A DNA stretch of 64,000 bases from Eumeta japonica (lineage: Eukaryota; Arthropoda; Insecta; Lepidoptera; Psychidae): contig BGZK01000100.1 of assembly GCA_005406025.1 (NCBI GenBank), positions 558,001-622,000 on the forward strand, written 5' to 3'. Each line of letters begins with the position of its first letter. Position 1 is the first letter of the stretch. Shown here piece after piece: positions 11,710 through 22,370 of the stretch. The translations under genes were made by a program, and so were the position numbers. The notes under the pieces are model-generated. The model did no database searches, was not told the DNA's origin, and saw nothing but the letters and a program-made list of their open reading frames with translations.

Positions 11710-13050
11710 TATACACATACAATGGAACATTAAAAAATGCACGTCTTTCGTCATCAATGGTTTCGCTTCAAAAATTAACTGTCGATCTATGATTTATTAT
11801 TTTCATTTATGTGTGCCGCGCAGAATGCCTTCTGATGATGTTTTGAATCGAAAATGGATTACTTGCTTTCGTATACGAAGAAGGGACCAAGGTAGATGAC
11901 ATGAACATTTGCCAACTTCTTTGATAAAATTGAAATTGAAATAGATATCAAAATAGAAGCTCCTAAGAATAATTGCATAAAATATAGAATCTTCTATAAT
12001 TGAAGAAAATTTGTTATTTTCCTTGCTCGATAAATATGTTCCTTGACAAATTTTCTTTTATTTTATTTAGTCAATTAACAATATTTTAAAATATACGAAC
12101 TTCATAGATAATCGCTCTCCCATATATTTAAATATTTCTTCTAATAGATACATAAAGTAACACATTTGTTTTTCTTTGATTCACTGTCTGGTCAATAGAA
12201 AACAATGTGATGATTTTGTCTCTATTTTTATCTCAATTTTAGATACTTACAGAAACGATAAATAGATAAATGGATCACCTATTATTCCCAGGACAAAAAT
12301 CTATTTTAAAATGTTAAACAATTGTCGTATGATTATGACATTCTTACCAAACTATGAACGTTTAATCTACGATTACAAGTAACTAAATATATTCAATAAT
12401 ATAATAATAATAAACAAATAAAAATAATAAAAGAATAAAGTAATAAAGTATAAAGTTCCTATATTTCAAAAAACCGTCTTGTTCGTTCGTATGGCTGTAT
12501 ATACATATTAATTATGCCGACAACTTTTTGGGATACCTCCCACACATATAAAGTAGGATGTATATTTTTATATGATCTATCCCATGATGTGGGATATCGT
12601 TAGATAGCTTATTCAAAAGCTTACGGGCTCGCGAAACCATTTTTCGTTTCAATTAAGGGATCCGTTTGCGAAATATTAAACTTAAAAGTGCTAATATTTT
12701 TTAAATTTGTGTGTGAACCGCCCCTGAAAAGAAGTATGGTTTACAAGTTGACCAAATTATAAAATTTGTATGAATTTCATTGAAAACTATGGTAGTTTTG
12801 TAAAATAGGTAGTAAATATAAATATGAAGCATATAAAATTTGATCATAACATATTCAACGTTCGTATTATGTGAGCCCGTTTTAGACATTACGTAGGGGG
12901 CGCATTGTAAGTTTCTGGAACTGGTCACTTTCATAAACAATGTTTAAACAGTAATTAGTACACTTGAAAATGGAACTCTTTGGCTGTAAAATACAGTTTG
13001 TTTCATCTAACTGTCTATTGTTTTTACATTGTGACGTCATTTTTAAAATT
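11710..13050. other. Gene-poor AT-rich DNA
   Basis: No convincing exon, RNA gene or repeat structure was recognised between the fold-back element and the degenerate mariner copy. Confidence 0.35.
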
Positions 13051-14110
13051 GCGTGTCTTCATCACCATGGATGCAAATTTCCGTAGTATATTTTCTACGA
13101 ATACTAGTGTAATTTGACGGCTGAGCAGCGCCTGGCTCGGCTTCGAACTGCTTTTAACGATGAAGCACCACGAAAGACGACTATTTATAACTGGGTTACA
13201 GAATTGAAGCGCAGTTCTATCAATCTCAGTGACGAATTTCTGATGGTCGCCCGTTCACCGCTGTGAACTACAAAAACATCGATTCCGTGCGGCGTATGGT
13301 CGAAACAGACAGACATGTGACCTACCATGAGATTTGTGGATTCATAGACATAGGTATGAGTCAAATGCAATCTATCCTACACAAACATTAGGATATGAAA
13401 AATTCTCGCAGTGAATCTCGCATAATTTAACTGAGGCTCAAATACGTACCAAATACGATCAAATACGTGCAATGCCATGTTTACCAGATTCAAGGAAGGG
13501 ATGTCAAATTTGGTGTGAGATGTAGTAACAAGTGATGAAAGATTGATTTATTGGTACTATCGAGACGTACTATATGGGTCTATCGAGACGAGCCGACACC
13601 AACCAAAGTGGCCGCGAGCTAAGTGTCTCTAAGCGTATGACAGCTTTTTTTTTAATGAAACTGGACACGTCGCAAGTGTTGCTTTGAAGAATTGTCGTAA
13701 CGTGAATAGTGATCGGTATACGACCATTTGTGTATCGGAAGTTATTGACGAATTCTGTGAAAACAACCGTAATCGTCGTACCATCTTGCGCCACGACAAT
13801 GCCTGTTCTCACACGGCCAGACAGACAGATAAATTTTTGAAAGAGAAAAACGGAGAACTTATAAATAATCCTGCATACAGTCCTAACCTGGCATCTTGTG
13901 ACTTTTTTTGTTCGCAAAAATTAAGAATCAATTACGCGGTCAATGATTTTCATCGCCAGAAGAGGCTGTCGAAGATTATGAAAAACATGTTTACGAAGTT
14001 ACCAGGGATGAGTGGCATAAATGTCTTCAAATTTGGTTTATTCGTATAAAAAACTGCATATGTGCTAACGGAGAATATTCTGGAAAACAATAAATTCATT
14101 TTTGACTACT
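13050..14110 (+). pseudogene. Degenerate mariner transposase
   Basis: Remnant of a DD34D mariner. In order it shows: the helix-turn-helix part (EAPRKTTIYNWVTELKRS, 13160-13215); NYKNIDSVRRMVETDRHVTY and IGMSQMQSILHKH (13265-13390); then, frame-shifted, VNSDRYTTIC (13700 on), the second catalytic Asp in RHDNACSHTA (codon 13795) and the third in LASCDFF (codon 13900), 34 residues apart. Frames change several times and there are stops, including one right after LHKH. The first Asp region is badly eroded. The terminal repeats could not be delimited. Confidence 0.8.
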
Positions 14111-17100
14111 CATAGTAATTTATTCTCATTCGTTCCAGAAATTTTGTGTGTGCTCTACGTATGTACAGTGATTTAATTAGTAGGGTTATAGTATTAACCA
14201 AAAAGCCCTGGTCCAATTCCGTTTATAATGACGGGCAACAACGGAACTCTGCACTGCGCGTGGCCTGACACACACTTGACCGGTTTTTATGTGCATTTCT
14301 TTTTAATTTGAGTCTACGACAACGTGTGCAAACACAGCCTAGATTTAGTCTATGAGCGTTTCATAACCAAAATCTTTGGGTCTTTGAAGTAACTATTTTA
14401 TAACAATGTCTATCCTATTATTAATGTTTATGGATTCCGCATTGTCTGTAGGTATCATCAACATTTATGGATACTAGATTGCAAGTATAAAATTGTGTTG
14501 ATCCTTGCTAATAAATAGGTCAGTCGGATTTTAAATGACGTCTAAAGAAAAGTGCGAAAGTTTCAATTCTACATATAAACAATTAAATAAAAAAGAATTT
14601 AGTTTTTTCCAAATAATTAGAAAAAAAATTAATTCTAAAAGAGGCAAGAATATCCAATGTAAATGCAACTTCCGGAGCTCTATCTTTGCTGTTAATGATT
14701 TTAATACAGTTTGATAAAATAAATAAAATCCCATTTTATCTAATTTACAAAGCTACTAAAATTATTCCGCTACGTGGAGACTTTACCATTAAGGGATATG
14801 ATGATGAGATTTTTTTAATTGAGCGTTATTTAGTTATCAAATTATCGAAGCAGAAATGAAAATAAAGAAAAAATAATTAAAAAAAATCAATCGTTTTATA
14901 AATTTTACCCTTTTATGAGATAGGCGTATTCTTAGACATGCATAATAAACATATTGCAATTCCATTGCTAATATCATAGCCCATAAAATAGAACGACAGA
15001 CCATCACTAAGCGATCGCACGTAGCAATTGCAAGGCTACGTGCGATCATGGTGGACGGAGGACGGCCATGTTGAAAATTTAAAAAAAAGTTTTTGATGAA
15101 ATGAAACACTACAATAACACTGAGCCATTTTGGTTTCTCGAATTCAGTTCGTTGAGAATAACAGAATCGATATAACGTCGACGGCTTAATACGGTTGACG
15201 GCGTACCCGCAGACTTGTCCTTGGGCGAATCTACGTTCACAGCGAGTGTACTTACTTTAGGAGGCGTCAATAATTCTTAGCGTTGCACAATCTGGCCGTT
15301 TTTTTCGCGTCTATGGCTCATATTGGGTCATCGTTGAATTGCTGAAACACTGTACTGCAATATCGAATTATTTCTGTACATCACTACGTGCCAAAGTGCC
15401 AATAAAAAGCTCCTCGATTTTATACATAAGCTTTTAATATTGATTTAAGTGAGTATCGAGATGGACATAATTATAGGCAAATACGTGGTAACGCGAAGTG
15501 GTAATAAAGTGAATCACCCACTTGGTCACATAGTACTGACTGTTTAATGTAAGTAATTGCAATAAAAAATGATTTATGGTTTCAGTCTAAACTGATTTCG
15601 ACGTCGATTATAATTGATAAAAATACCAAGTGCGATTCCAGTCTGAACAATAGAGTTCCGTGTCGATATCTTGATTTCGGAAAAGAACCTTCACAGAAGC
15701 TATAAAATCAATTAAACTCCCTTTCTGTTGCATGTATTTAAGGCTTTGGTTCTTCATGTTATAATCTCGTTATTTCTCTCAGAGGTTATAAAGAAAAATA
15801 TAAATTACTTTTTTCATTTAATACCTCACATTGTGTACCAGGATTATAATCAAAATCGTTTTAAATTAAAAATAGGAGGAATCAAATGATCGCGATATAG
15901 AAATAACTCGATTTGATAGTATAAATTTTTCTGAGTTTATATCAAAATTTCAAAATAACTGGCTGTTATCAGCAGAGCCAATAATATCTACTTAGATGAG
16001 TTCATGTCTAGTTGTTCATTTTCAAAACCAGATATGTCTGTGTTGGCTATTCTCCTCATGCACGACTTCTTATTCTCTTGCCTCTTCGAATCGAGATTGA
16101 TTTTACAAACAAGCTCGGATTTGTTTATAAGGACGTTTTCTGATTTATGAATACAATGTATTTCTTTCTATCATACGTACTAATTCACACATCTGAACGG
16201 GCATGGATTGCGATCGGGATGTGCAGCTGCGTATTGTCATTGCCATCCAATTCAGAATCGGAACTGAAATTGTAATCGGAGTCACAAACGGGAACGAGAC
16301 TGTGTAGAGGAGCGCGACCGAGATCGAAGCAGTTGACTGCGCCCGCATATCGCCGGCATCGAGGGCACATTGCGACAGCATGCTGTGTCGGCTCGCTGCG
16401 AATGTGCGCACTGGTATTTTTAGAACCAATTATCCAGGCAAATAGATAGTTTGCTAACAATATCTATCTACTTCAAATACACAATGCAAATAACGTATTT
16501 GGCCGATAGGTATTTAAATTTCCATATTTCTTAAATTTAATTATTCATTACATTACGACAATTCGAGTTGAGCTCTGATAATAGATATGGCCTTTTTTCA
16601 GAAGTGTTTTGTACCGACATTAACGATCCATAAACTTCTTGCGTATCTCTAATTATTTAATTGGGCAGCGTGCAGCGGGATATCTCTTCGCAGTCCATAA
16701 AAAGATATCTTATGATAAGTTAATTACACGAGATAATGAAATTAGCACAAAATGTTCACAAATCGTATGCTCGAAACTTCTCTGTGAGGAACCAGTTAGT
16801 GACAACAGAAATAGAAGGAAATGCAATCTTCATTACTGAGAAAATCACGGGCAGACAGAATAACGGATGAACGCGCTAAAAGTGCTTTTGTTCGTAAGCT
16901 ATACCACATTAAATAAATGTATAATTATGTATAATTTTACCACCTATTTTCATGTTTTAATAAATTCACTTGCATACAGACACCATTGCATTATTTTTTT
17001 TTTAAGAAAATCGAGGGGTCGAAAATCTCGCAACTTAAAAATTAAATGGTCGGTCGGGAGACCCCGTCAGGAACGATATTTTTTTCAATGTAAATAAATC

Positions 17101-17136
17101 AAAACAAGGAATGAAATCAAAGAGTTTCATTGAATA
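14110..17136. other. Non-coding stretch between two mariner copies
   Basis: Mostly featureless. Contents seen: an inverted repeat GATCGCACGTAGC / GCTACGTGCGATC at 15013-15047; a possible minus-strand untranslated exon at 15256-15342; and a GC-rich degenerate hexamer array at 16196-16340 whose open frames (16145-16460) are a consequence of the repeat. Confidence 0.4.
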
Positions 17137-18433
17137 CCCGGGTGGTTTGATAAGTCAGTGACTTTTTGAATTTCCCGCGCAGTTACTTCAAATGCAACAG
17201 TGCTGCCGTCAACTGTAGTCTATTAGTGGGCAACTGTCAAATTTTGAGCAAGCTACGTCATGCAGTTGGTGTTTGATAGCCATTTAAAGCAGACAACCTC
17301 GTGAATTTTTACGAAAATGGAAAAAAGTGAATTTCGTGTGCTGATTAAGCATTACTTTTTACGTAAAAAAATCATCACTGAAACTAAGGAAAAACTTGAT
17401 AAATACTACGGGGACTCGGTACCATCAATTTCAATGGTAAAGAAGTGGTTTACAGAGTTCCGTTGTGGTCGTACCAGCACTAGTGATGCCGAACGTTCAA
17501 GTTCAGGCCCAAAAGAAGTGATCACGCCGGAAATCGTCGATAAAATCCATGAAAGGATATTGGATGATCGGAGAATGAAAGTGCGTGAGTTGGCTCATGC
17601 TGTAGGTATCTCAAATGAACGGGTACATCATATTTTACACGAATATTTGGACATGAGAAAACTCTCCGCGAGATGGGTGCCGCGATTGCTCACACTCGAC
17701 CATTAGCGCAATCGTGTGACAACTTCAAAAGAGTGTTTAGCGATGTTCAGCCGTAATCCGGACGAATTTTTGCGCCGTTTTGTTACTGTGGACGAAACAT
17801 GGATCCATCACAACACGCCAGTGACCAAGGAACAATCGAAATAGTGGGTTTCTCGGGGTGAACTTGGACCAAAGAAGGCCAAACAGAGTCTGTCAGCCAA
17901 CAAGGTCATGGCCACAGTTTTTTGGAATGCACGCGGTGTCATTCACATTGATTACTTCGAGAAAGGTAAAACAATCACCGGGGAATATTATTCAAAGCTT
18001 TTGGACAGATTCGACGTTGATTTGAAGCAAAAACGGCCGCATTTGGCGAAGAAGAAAGTGCTGTTCCATCAAGACAATGCACGTGTGCACACTTGTTTAG
18101 TCACGATGGCCAAAATCCACGAATTGAGATACGAACTACTACCCCATCCAGCATATTCTCCAGATTTAGCCCCCTACGACTAGTATCTGTTTCCAAACCT
18201 AAAGAAATGGCTGGGTGGTAAGAGATTTGAGTCTAATGAAAAGTCATTACCGAAACAAACGCGTATTTTGAGAGCCTTGAGAAAACCTATTATTTGGAGG
18301 GAATAAAAAAATTAGAAAAACGCTGGACTAAATGTATCGAGCTAAAAGGTGATTATGTAGAAAAATAAAATGTTTATTTGCGCAAAAAAAAATGTTTTAT
18401 TCAAAAAGTCACGGACTTATCAAACCGCCCACG
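17137..18433 (+). mobile_element. Full-length but inactive mariner element (1297 bp)
   Basis: The ends are near-perfect inverted repeats sharing GGTTTGATAAGTC and GTGACTTTTTGAAT. They are flanked by TA at 17135-17136 and 18434-18435, the standard mariner target duplication. The length of 1297 bp is that of an intact mariner. It contains one transposase frame (17317-18368) broken by three stops and one frameshift. The copy must have been complete at insertion. Confidence 0.92.
17317..18368 (+). pseudogene. Mariner transposase, broken by three TAG codons and a frameshift
   Basis: The family enzyme cuts and pastes the element at TA sites in the nucleus. The frame starts MEKSEFRVLIKHYFLRKK and contains the helix-turn-helix region with SMVKKWFTEFRCGRTSTSD, the WVPRLL linker and catalytic Asp codons at 17791 (VDETWIHH), 18073 (HQDNARVH) and 18178 (SPDLAPYD); the last two are 34 residues apart, i.e. 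DD34D. Internal TAG stops are at 17704, 17842 and 18181, at positions where relatives carry Lys, Gln and an aromatic residue. A one-base loss near 18241 shifts the tail, which still ends CIELKGDYVEK and TAA at 18366. No active enzyme can come from this copy. Confidence 0.92.
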
Positions 18434-19727
18434 TATTAGGAGAAATATTCATTTACTAAAAATTCGATGTAAAGTAAAATTGTTAATTATGTAATAATAC
18501 TGAATAAAATATTTCAAGAGAGAAAGAGAAAGAGATAGAAAATTGCACAGAAGGGGTGTAATGCATTTTCGTTATATTACGATTATTTTTAGTAACTCCT
18601 GCCGCAAACCGTATTGAGGAACTTCGTTCCAAACAGCATGATTCAACGCCTACAATTGAAAACGTTGAGAATTCAACGAATGCTTCGTTTTCTTACAAAC
18701 AGAACGATTATTAACTATTTGTGGATGGTTACATTTTATTACAAAACTAGCTTCAGCACGCGGCTCGGCCGCTTAAACACATAACGTATTCCTTCATCTC
18801 TTATATCCACCGATTGTCTTGTCAACCGACCAAATCCGTTCACGATATCGTTGCCGCTTTCTATTCCGATCCCCGCTGATGAATAACCTCATCCTTAAAG
18901 ATTTTTAAAATTTCACGCAGGAATCCCATATATTTCCGAGATACATACAAAGTAAGTACTTCATGTGTAGCCTAATAAGCTCCGTCATATTTCATTGAAA
19001 TCCCATCAATATCGTTCCGGAGATCACTCCGAACAAATAGACCGACAGACAAAATCTTTAAAATTCGTTGTTTGGATACTGGTAAAGTATAAGTAACCAC
19101 ATGAACTTAAAAAATGATTCACTTATTTTGAAACTACAAACAGATACATTAATTTTACAATTTTGTTTATATGTATAGATCAGGATATACGGTATACTAA
19201 TTAACGAATTATTTATTTTATATTTAAATTATAAATATTTGTATGTTTTATTGTTTATTGCATGTTTAATGTTAAGCATTTATTTACAGGGATGAGACAT
19301 TATATTTGCTAAAGCATATTGAGCACATTCGATGTAGCGAAACGTAAGAGAAGATCCAAAACGGATAAACTGTGAACGAAAAACTCTATGGTTAGGTTGA
19401 AATATAAAAAAATATTTCCATAATTGTTTTAATGAGAATCATAATTTGCACACACTAGTAGCCGTTAGCGACTCCATTCCTACCAATATACTAGAATAAA
19501 TTATGTCCGACGTAGATCGATATCGCTGCTTCTTTTCCAATCTCTGTTACGATTCCGATAATAATCTAAATCCCTATTCAGGTGCAGATGGCTACCTCAA
19601 CACAAGTGCTTCAGCACTTTTAAATCATTGACTTCACGAAGGCATTTATTTGTTATTTGAAGGTACGGAATTCCGAAAGAGAATTAGTGAAACTCTCGGT
19701 AAAGCTTTTAAACGGTTCGAAACTTAC
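18434..19727. other. Non-coding stretch left of the CpG-rich island
   Basis: No open frame with exon context. A short GGAACTTCGTTCC-like palindrome occurs near 18620 and recurs near 34020. Nothing else was recognised. Confidence 0.35.
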
Positions 19728-19811
19728 CCACTCGTCGTGATTAATTGTATGAACAGCGAAGTACTCGCCGGTGATTCTCCAACACGTATCTATCCAATTT
19801 ATATAGTTCAT
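19728..19811 (-). CDS. Possible start exon, 28 codons then a GTAAGT donor
   Basis: The ATG at 19809-19811 opens a frame reading MNYINWIDTCWRITGEYF and ending HTINHDEW exactly at a consensus donor (GTAAGT). An in-frame TAG lies nine codons upstream, so this ATG would be the true start of that frame. Joining it directly to the acceptor at 3236 would hit a stop within three codons. It would therefore need another partner exon, or be an upstream ORF. Unrecognised. Confidence 0.3.
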
Positions 19812-19855
19812 GAAAACAACAGACCGTGACGCCCCCTATACCGAATCCGACAAGA

Positions 19856-19978
19856 CTACGAAACACCGAACATGTAGTAGCAGAACAAGACGACCAGCAC
19901 GCAGGTCAGTACTCCGTACAACCAGAAGTCCAAATGGTAGGTGTACCACACGGAGTCGTCGGCGAAACATCTCGCCAT
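19856..19978 (-). CDS. Small ORF for a possible 40-residue membrane peptide
   Basis: The ATG sits in good context (GCGATGG) within the CpG-rich island. The 40 residues start MARCFADDSVWYTYH and continue into one strongly hydrophobic helix, FWLYGVLTCVLVVLFCYYMF, before TAG. It is followed on the same strand by a second ORF at 19728-19811 and a GTAAGT donor, so it may be an upstream ORF in a 5' leader. The sequence resembles the first membrane segment of a receptor, but no continuation was found and I do not assign a family. It could also be chance. Confidence 0.3.
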   Translation of the reverse strand: MARCFADDSVWYTYHLDFWLYGVLTCVLVVLFCYYMFGVS

Positions 19979-20684
19979 CGCGAACGCACCGCTCTCGGTC
20001 CGACGCGAAAAACCGCAAAAAGGATTCCTCTAACGTAGCACGACCGCTAAAAACGCGTTAAGAGCCCGCAATATGAGAGTTAATTAAATTATCATAGCCG
20101 TGTAATTAGCGGCGGCGCGAGCTGTGAGCGCGTGATTTCGTTTCGCGTTGCGGCCGCGCCGGGATACTGTCGCGGCGCTATTAGCGAATAGCTCATTACC
20201 TCGTTTTGAGTGCGCTGTCGAGTCGCTGGCTTTTTGTTCCGGCACGCTTCGAAGGCGCGCGGATAATGCCCGAGATTAGCTGTCGTTACGTCATTCTGCG
20301 TTTTGACCGTGCGCAATCAGTTTGCGGCTTATAGAATTACAGCGACACGTGGGATTTTATTGTCGAACTCTAATTGTATAGTTCTCGGTGTCGAATGAAA
20401 ATTTACGTAAATTCGACTGACTGACATCATCTACTAATGATAGAATGGTAGAATAGACACCGATACGTCATTTTCGTGATGGGTTTTGACATAGCATTGC
20501 TGAAGGATAACTTCCTACTCTGTTTTACACTACAGATTCAGAACACTAAACCATCCACGTCGATGAATGATCGGGAACTGCTCACTACCATTGTGGCCGA
20601 TTTAGTGTCAACATCCAGAACTTTCTAATGAGCTCTACGAAACGTGGAATAGATAAACTATATTGATTCAGTCGTAGGTTATTA

Positions 20685-20760
20685 GACCCATAGTCAGGAT
20701 TCCAATCCGATACCTCCTGCTGATATTATGAAAGCTTTAAATGCAACTCTTTGATATTTC
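20685..20760 (-). repeat. SINE fragment (tRNA-like head)
   Basis: Read on the minus strand this resembles the head of the SINE at 57593-57900, with the AGGAGGTATCGGATTGGAATCC B-box-like region preceded by AAAGCTTTCATAA. It is short and diverged. Confidence 0.4.
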
Positions 20761-21700
20761 GAGCACCACTTGTCTTAACACAAGACGTTACCACCGTAAA
20801 ATAATTGAAATTTTAGTAAAATTAATCAAACATTTAATAAAATTGTCGAATTCGAGATAGCTTAATGCACGCCCCCTGTAAAGCGGGAAACGTAAGTTCG
20901 GAAACCAGTAAGCGTTTTTGTCATTCAACTGCAGATTCAAATATCCCTTTCACTCCCTTTAATGGTCAAGGAAAACAATGAGGTAAAAACTGCACATCGG
21001 TGGAGACACACCGGATTGTCCAATGAAATGCGCGAGTCTCGATATGTACATCGGGCTAGCGAGAGAACTCATTTACGAATATCTGTCTTTGATAACACAC
21101 CTACACTTTACAATGAAAAGTTACACGGGCTAGACGAATGGGTAAGATTTTCCAAATGGTGTTCTAACATATATTTAATGTTGAAATGGCCAAGCTTCTG
21201 TAAAAGTAAAATATCGCTAATTAATACCTATTATTTACCTATAATTATAATTTAATTAAATTGTGCATTTTTTTTTTATTCCGAAGCCGTTACTCGCTTT
21301 TGTATAAATATCGAAATTCAAAGCTTACAACGGTACTATCTAACAAAACAAGATGTTATCTCTCGCAACACACGGCCCATATGAACGCATATCCGTTCAA
21401 AGGATGCGCATTGAATATGCTCACGTGCGCCCACACATCGCTGCGCACGTACGATTAATGTGATCGTCCTTGTGTAAGAACAATGCAATCTCTAAGGAAC
21501 ATCAGCTGTAGAGATTCAATGAAAGATACGGAGTTCTATATGTTTTCAAACTCAATACTCGCGAATAATAAATCCATCTCAATCTACGACCATTGCTGTT
21601 CATAAAAAGCTATGGTTGAATTGATTGTTTAGTTTTAAATTTTAGATCGTGCATTACAATTTCTTACAGAACACGTGCATGAAAATGTCGTAAAATATTT
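20761..21700. other. Non-coding stretch with two short unsupported ORFs
   Basis: The plus-strand frames 20962-21255 and 21261-21458 have no splice sites, start context or recognisable motifs. A CG-rich patch at 21400-21455 contains CACGTGCGCCC. No function is assigned. Confidence 0.35.
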
Positions 21701-21779
21701 ATAGCTGTTTAATGATTGTCAGAATTTCGTCAATAACGCGAATAAATTGTATGCAAGTCATTGAAAAAGTTATTTTTTT

Positions 21780-22105
21780 CAAAAAGTATTACTTTTGTTC
21801 TCTCTCGTCGACCTATGATCGACGTATTGCACGATTGATGGAAATTCAGTCAGATCAAAATCTTTGTATAAGATCTACATCACTGAATGAATATTCAGAT
21901 TGTCGTTGTCACGTCTATATATGTATTAAACGTGCGTGCATGAAACGATTGATGGATGTCAGTCAATCAAGAAGAATACGCAAAGATCTACCATGTAAAA
22001 GTCTATGGTATCTGCCTATGCTCCGGGGAAGTAGGTGCGAGTATGCAGCAATAATAAATAGTATCTAAAGGTTACTTGCCTCTCTTGTTACAAGAGAGGC
22101 AAAAG
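21780..22105 (+). pseudogene. LINE C-terminal fragment, second copy
   Basis: The frame 21712-22068 ends with RACMKRLMDVSQSRRIRKDL and WYLPMLRGSR. This lines up with the fragment at 10390-10560 and with the conserved ORF tail of insect endonuclease-reverse transcriptase elements. Just downstream is a perfect 12-bp hairpin TTGCCTCTCTTG / CAAGAGAGGCAA (22076-22102). Confidence 0.5.
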
Positions 22106-22179
22106 GACAAGAAGAAGTGACAACTGTGGAGATCAGGAAGTGGGAATATACGAAGTAAGATGATGAAGAAGAAGGAAAC

Positions 22180-22370
22180 CATAGATTTAAATCGGGACCG
22201 AGATCGAGATCTAGATTCGTAACGGAATCTGGATCAGGTTACGAGTGTTGTCTAACAGCCTATAGAACAATGTCATTTTCAATTTGAATGTTCTTGGAAC
22301 CGAAGTTTCAATAGACGTCAACATGTCGATCTAGATTTTTCATCGATGCGAGCGGAACCGGGGTTAAAAG
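22180..22370. repeat. Degenerate hexamer (GGAATC / GAGATC) array
   Basis: Text such as ATCGGGACCGAGATCGAGATC and GTAACGGAATCTGGATC, then GATGCGAGCGGAACCGGGG. It belongs with similar arrays at 16196-16340, 27545-27650, 58375-58740 and 62815-62905. Confidence 0.45.

Larger units (their letters stand above)
19728..20340 (-). promoter_or_regulatory. CpG-rich island, candidate promoter and first exon
   Basis: The region is strikingly richer in G, C and CpG than everything around it, with CGCGCG-type clusters at 20110-20270. In insects such islands usually mark promoters and 5' exons. On the minus strand it ends in a perfect GTAAGT donor at 19727-19722. It could be the 5' end of the left-edge gene, whose first coding exon needs an upstream UTR exon. 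Direction and target gene are inference. Confidence 0.45.

Noticed and set aside
16145..16460. Two overlapping minus-strand frames of about 90 codons
   Set aside because: They fall on a degenerate hexamer array and adjoining GC-rich repeat; no splice sites or motifs.
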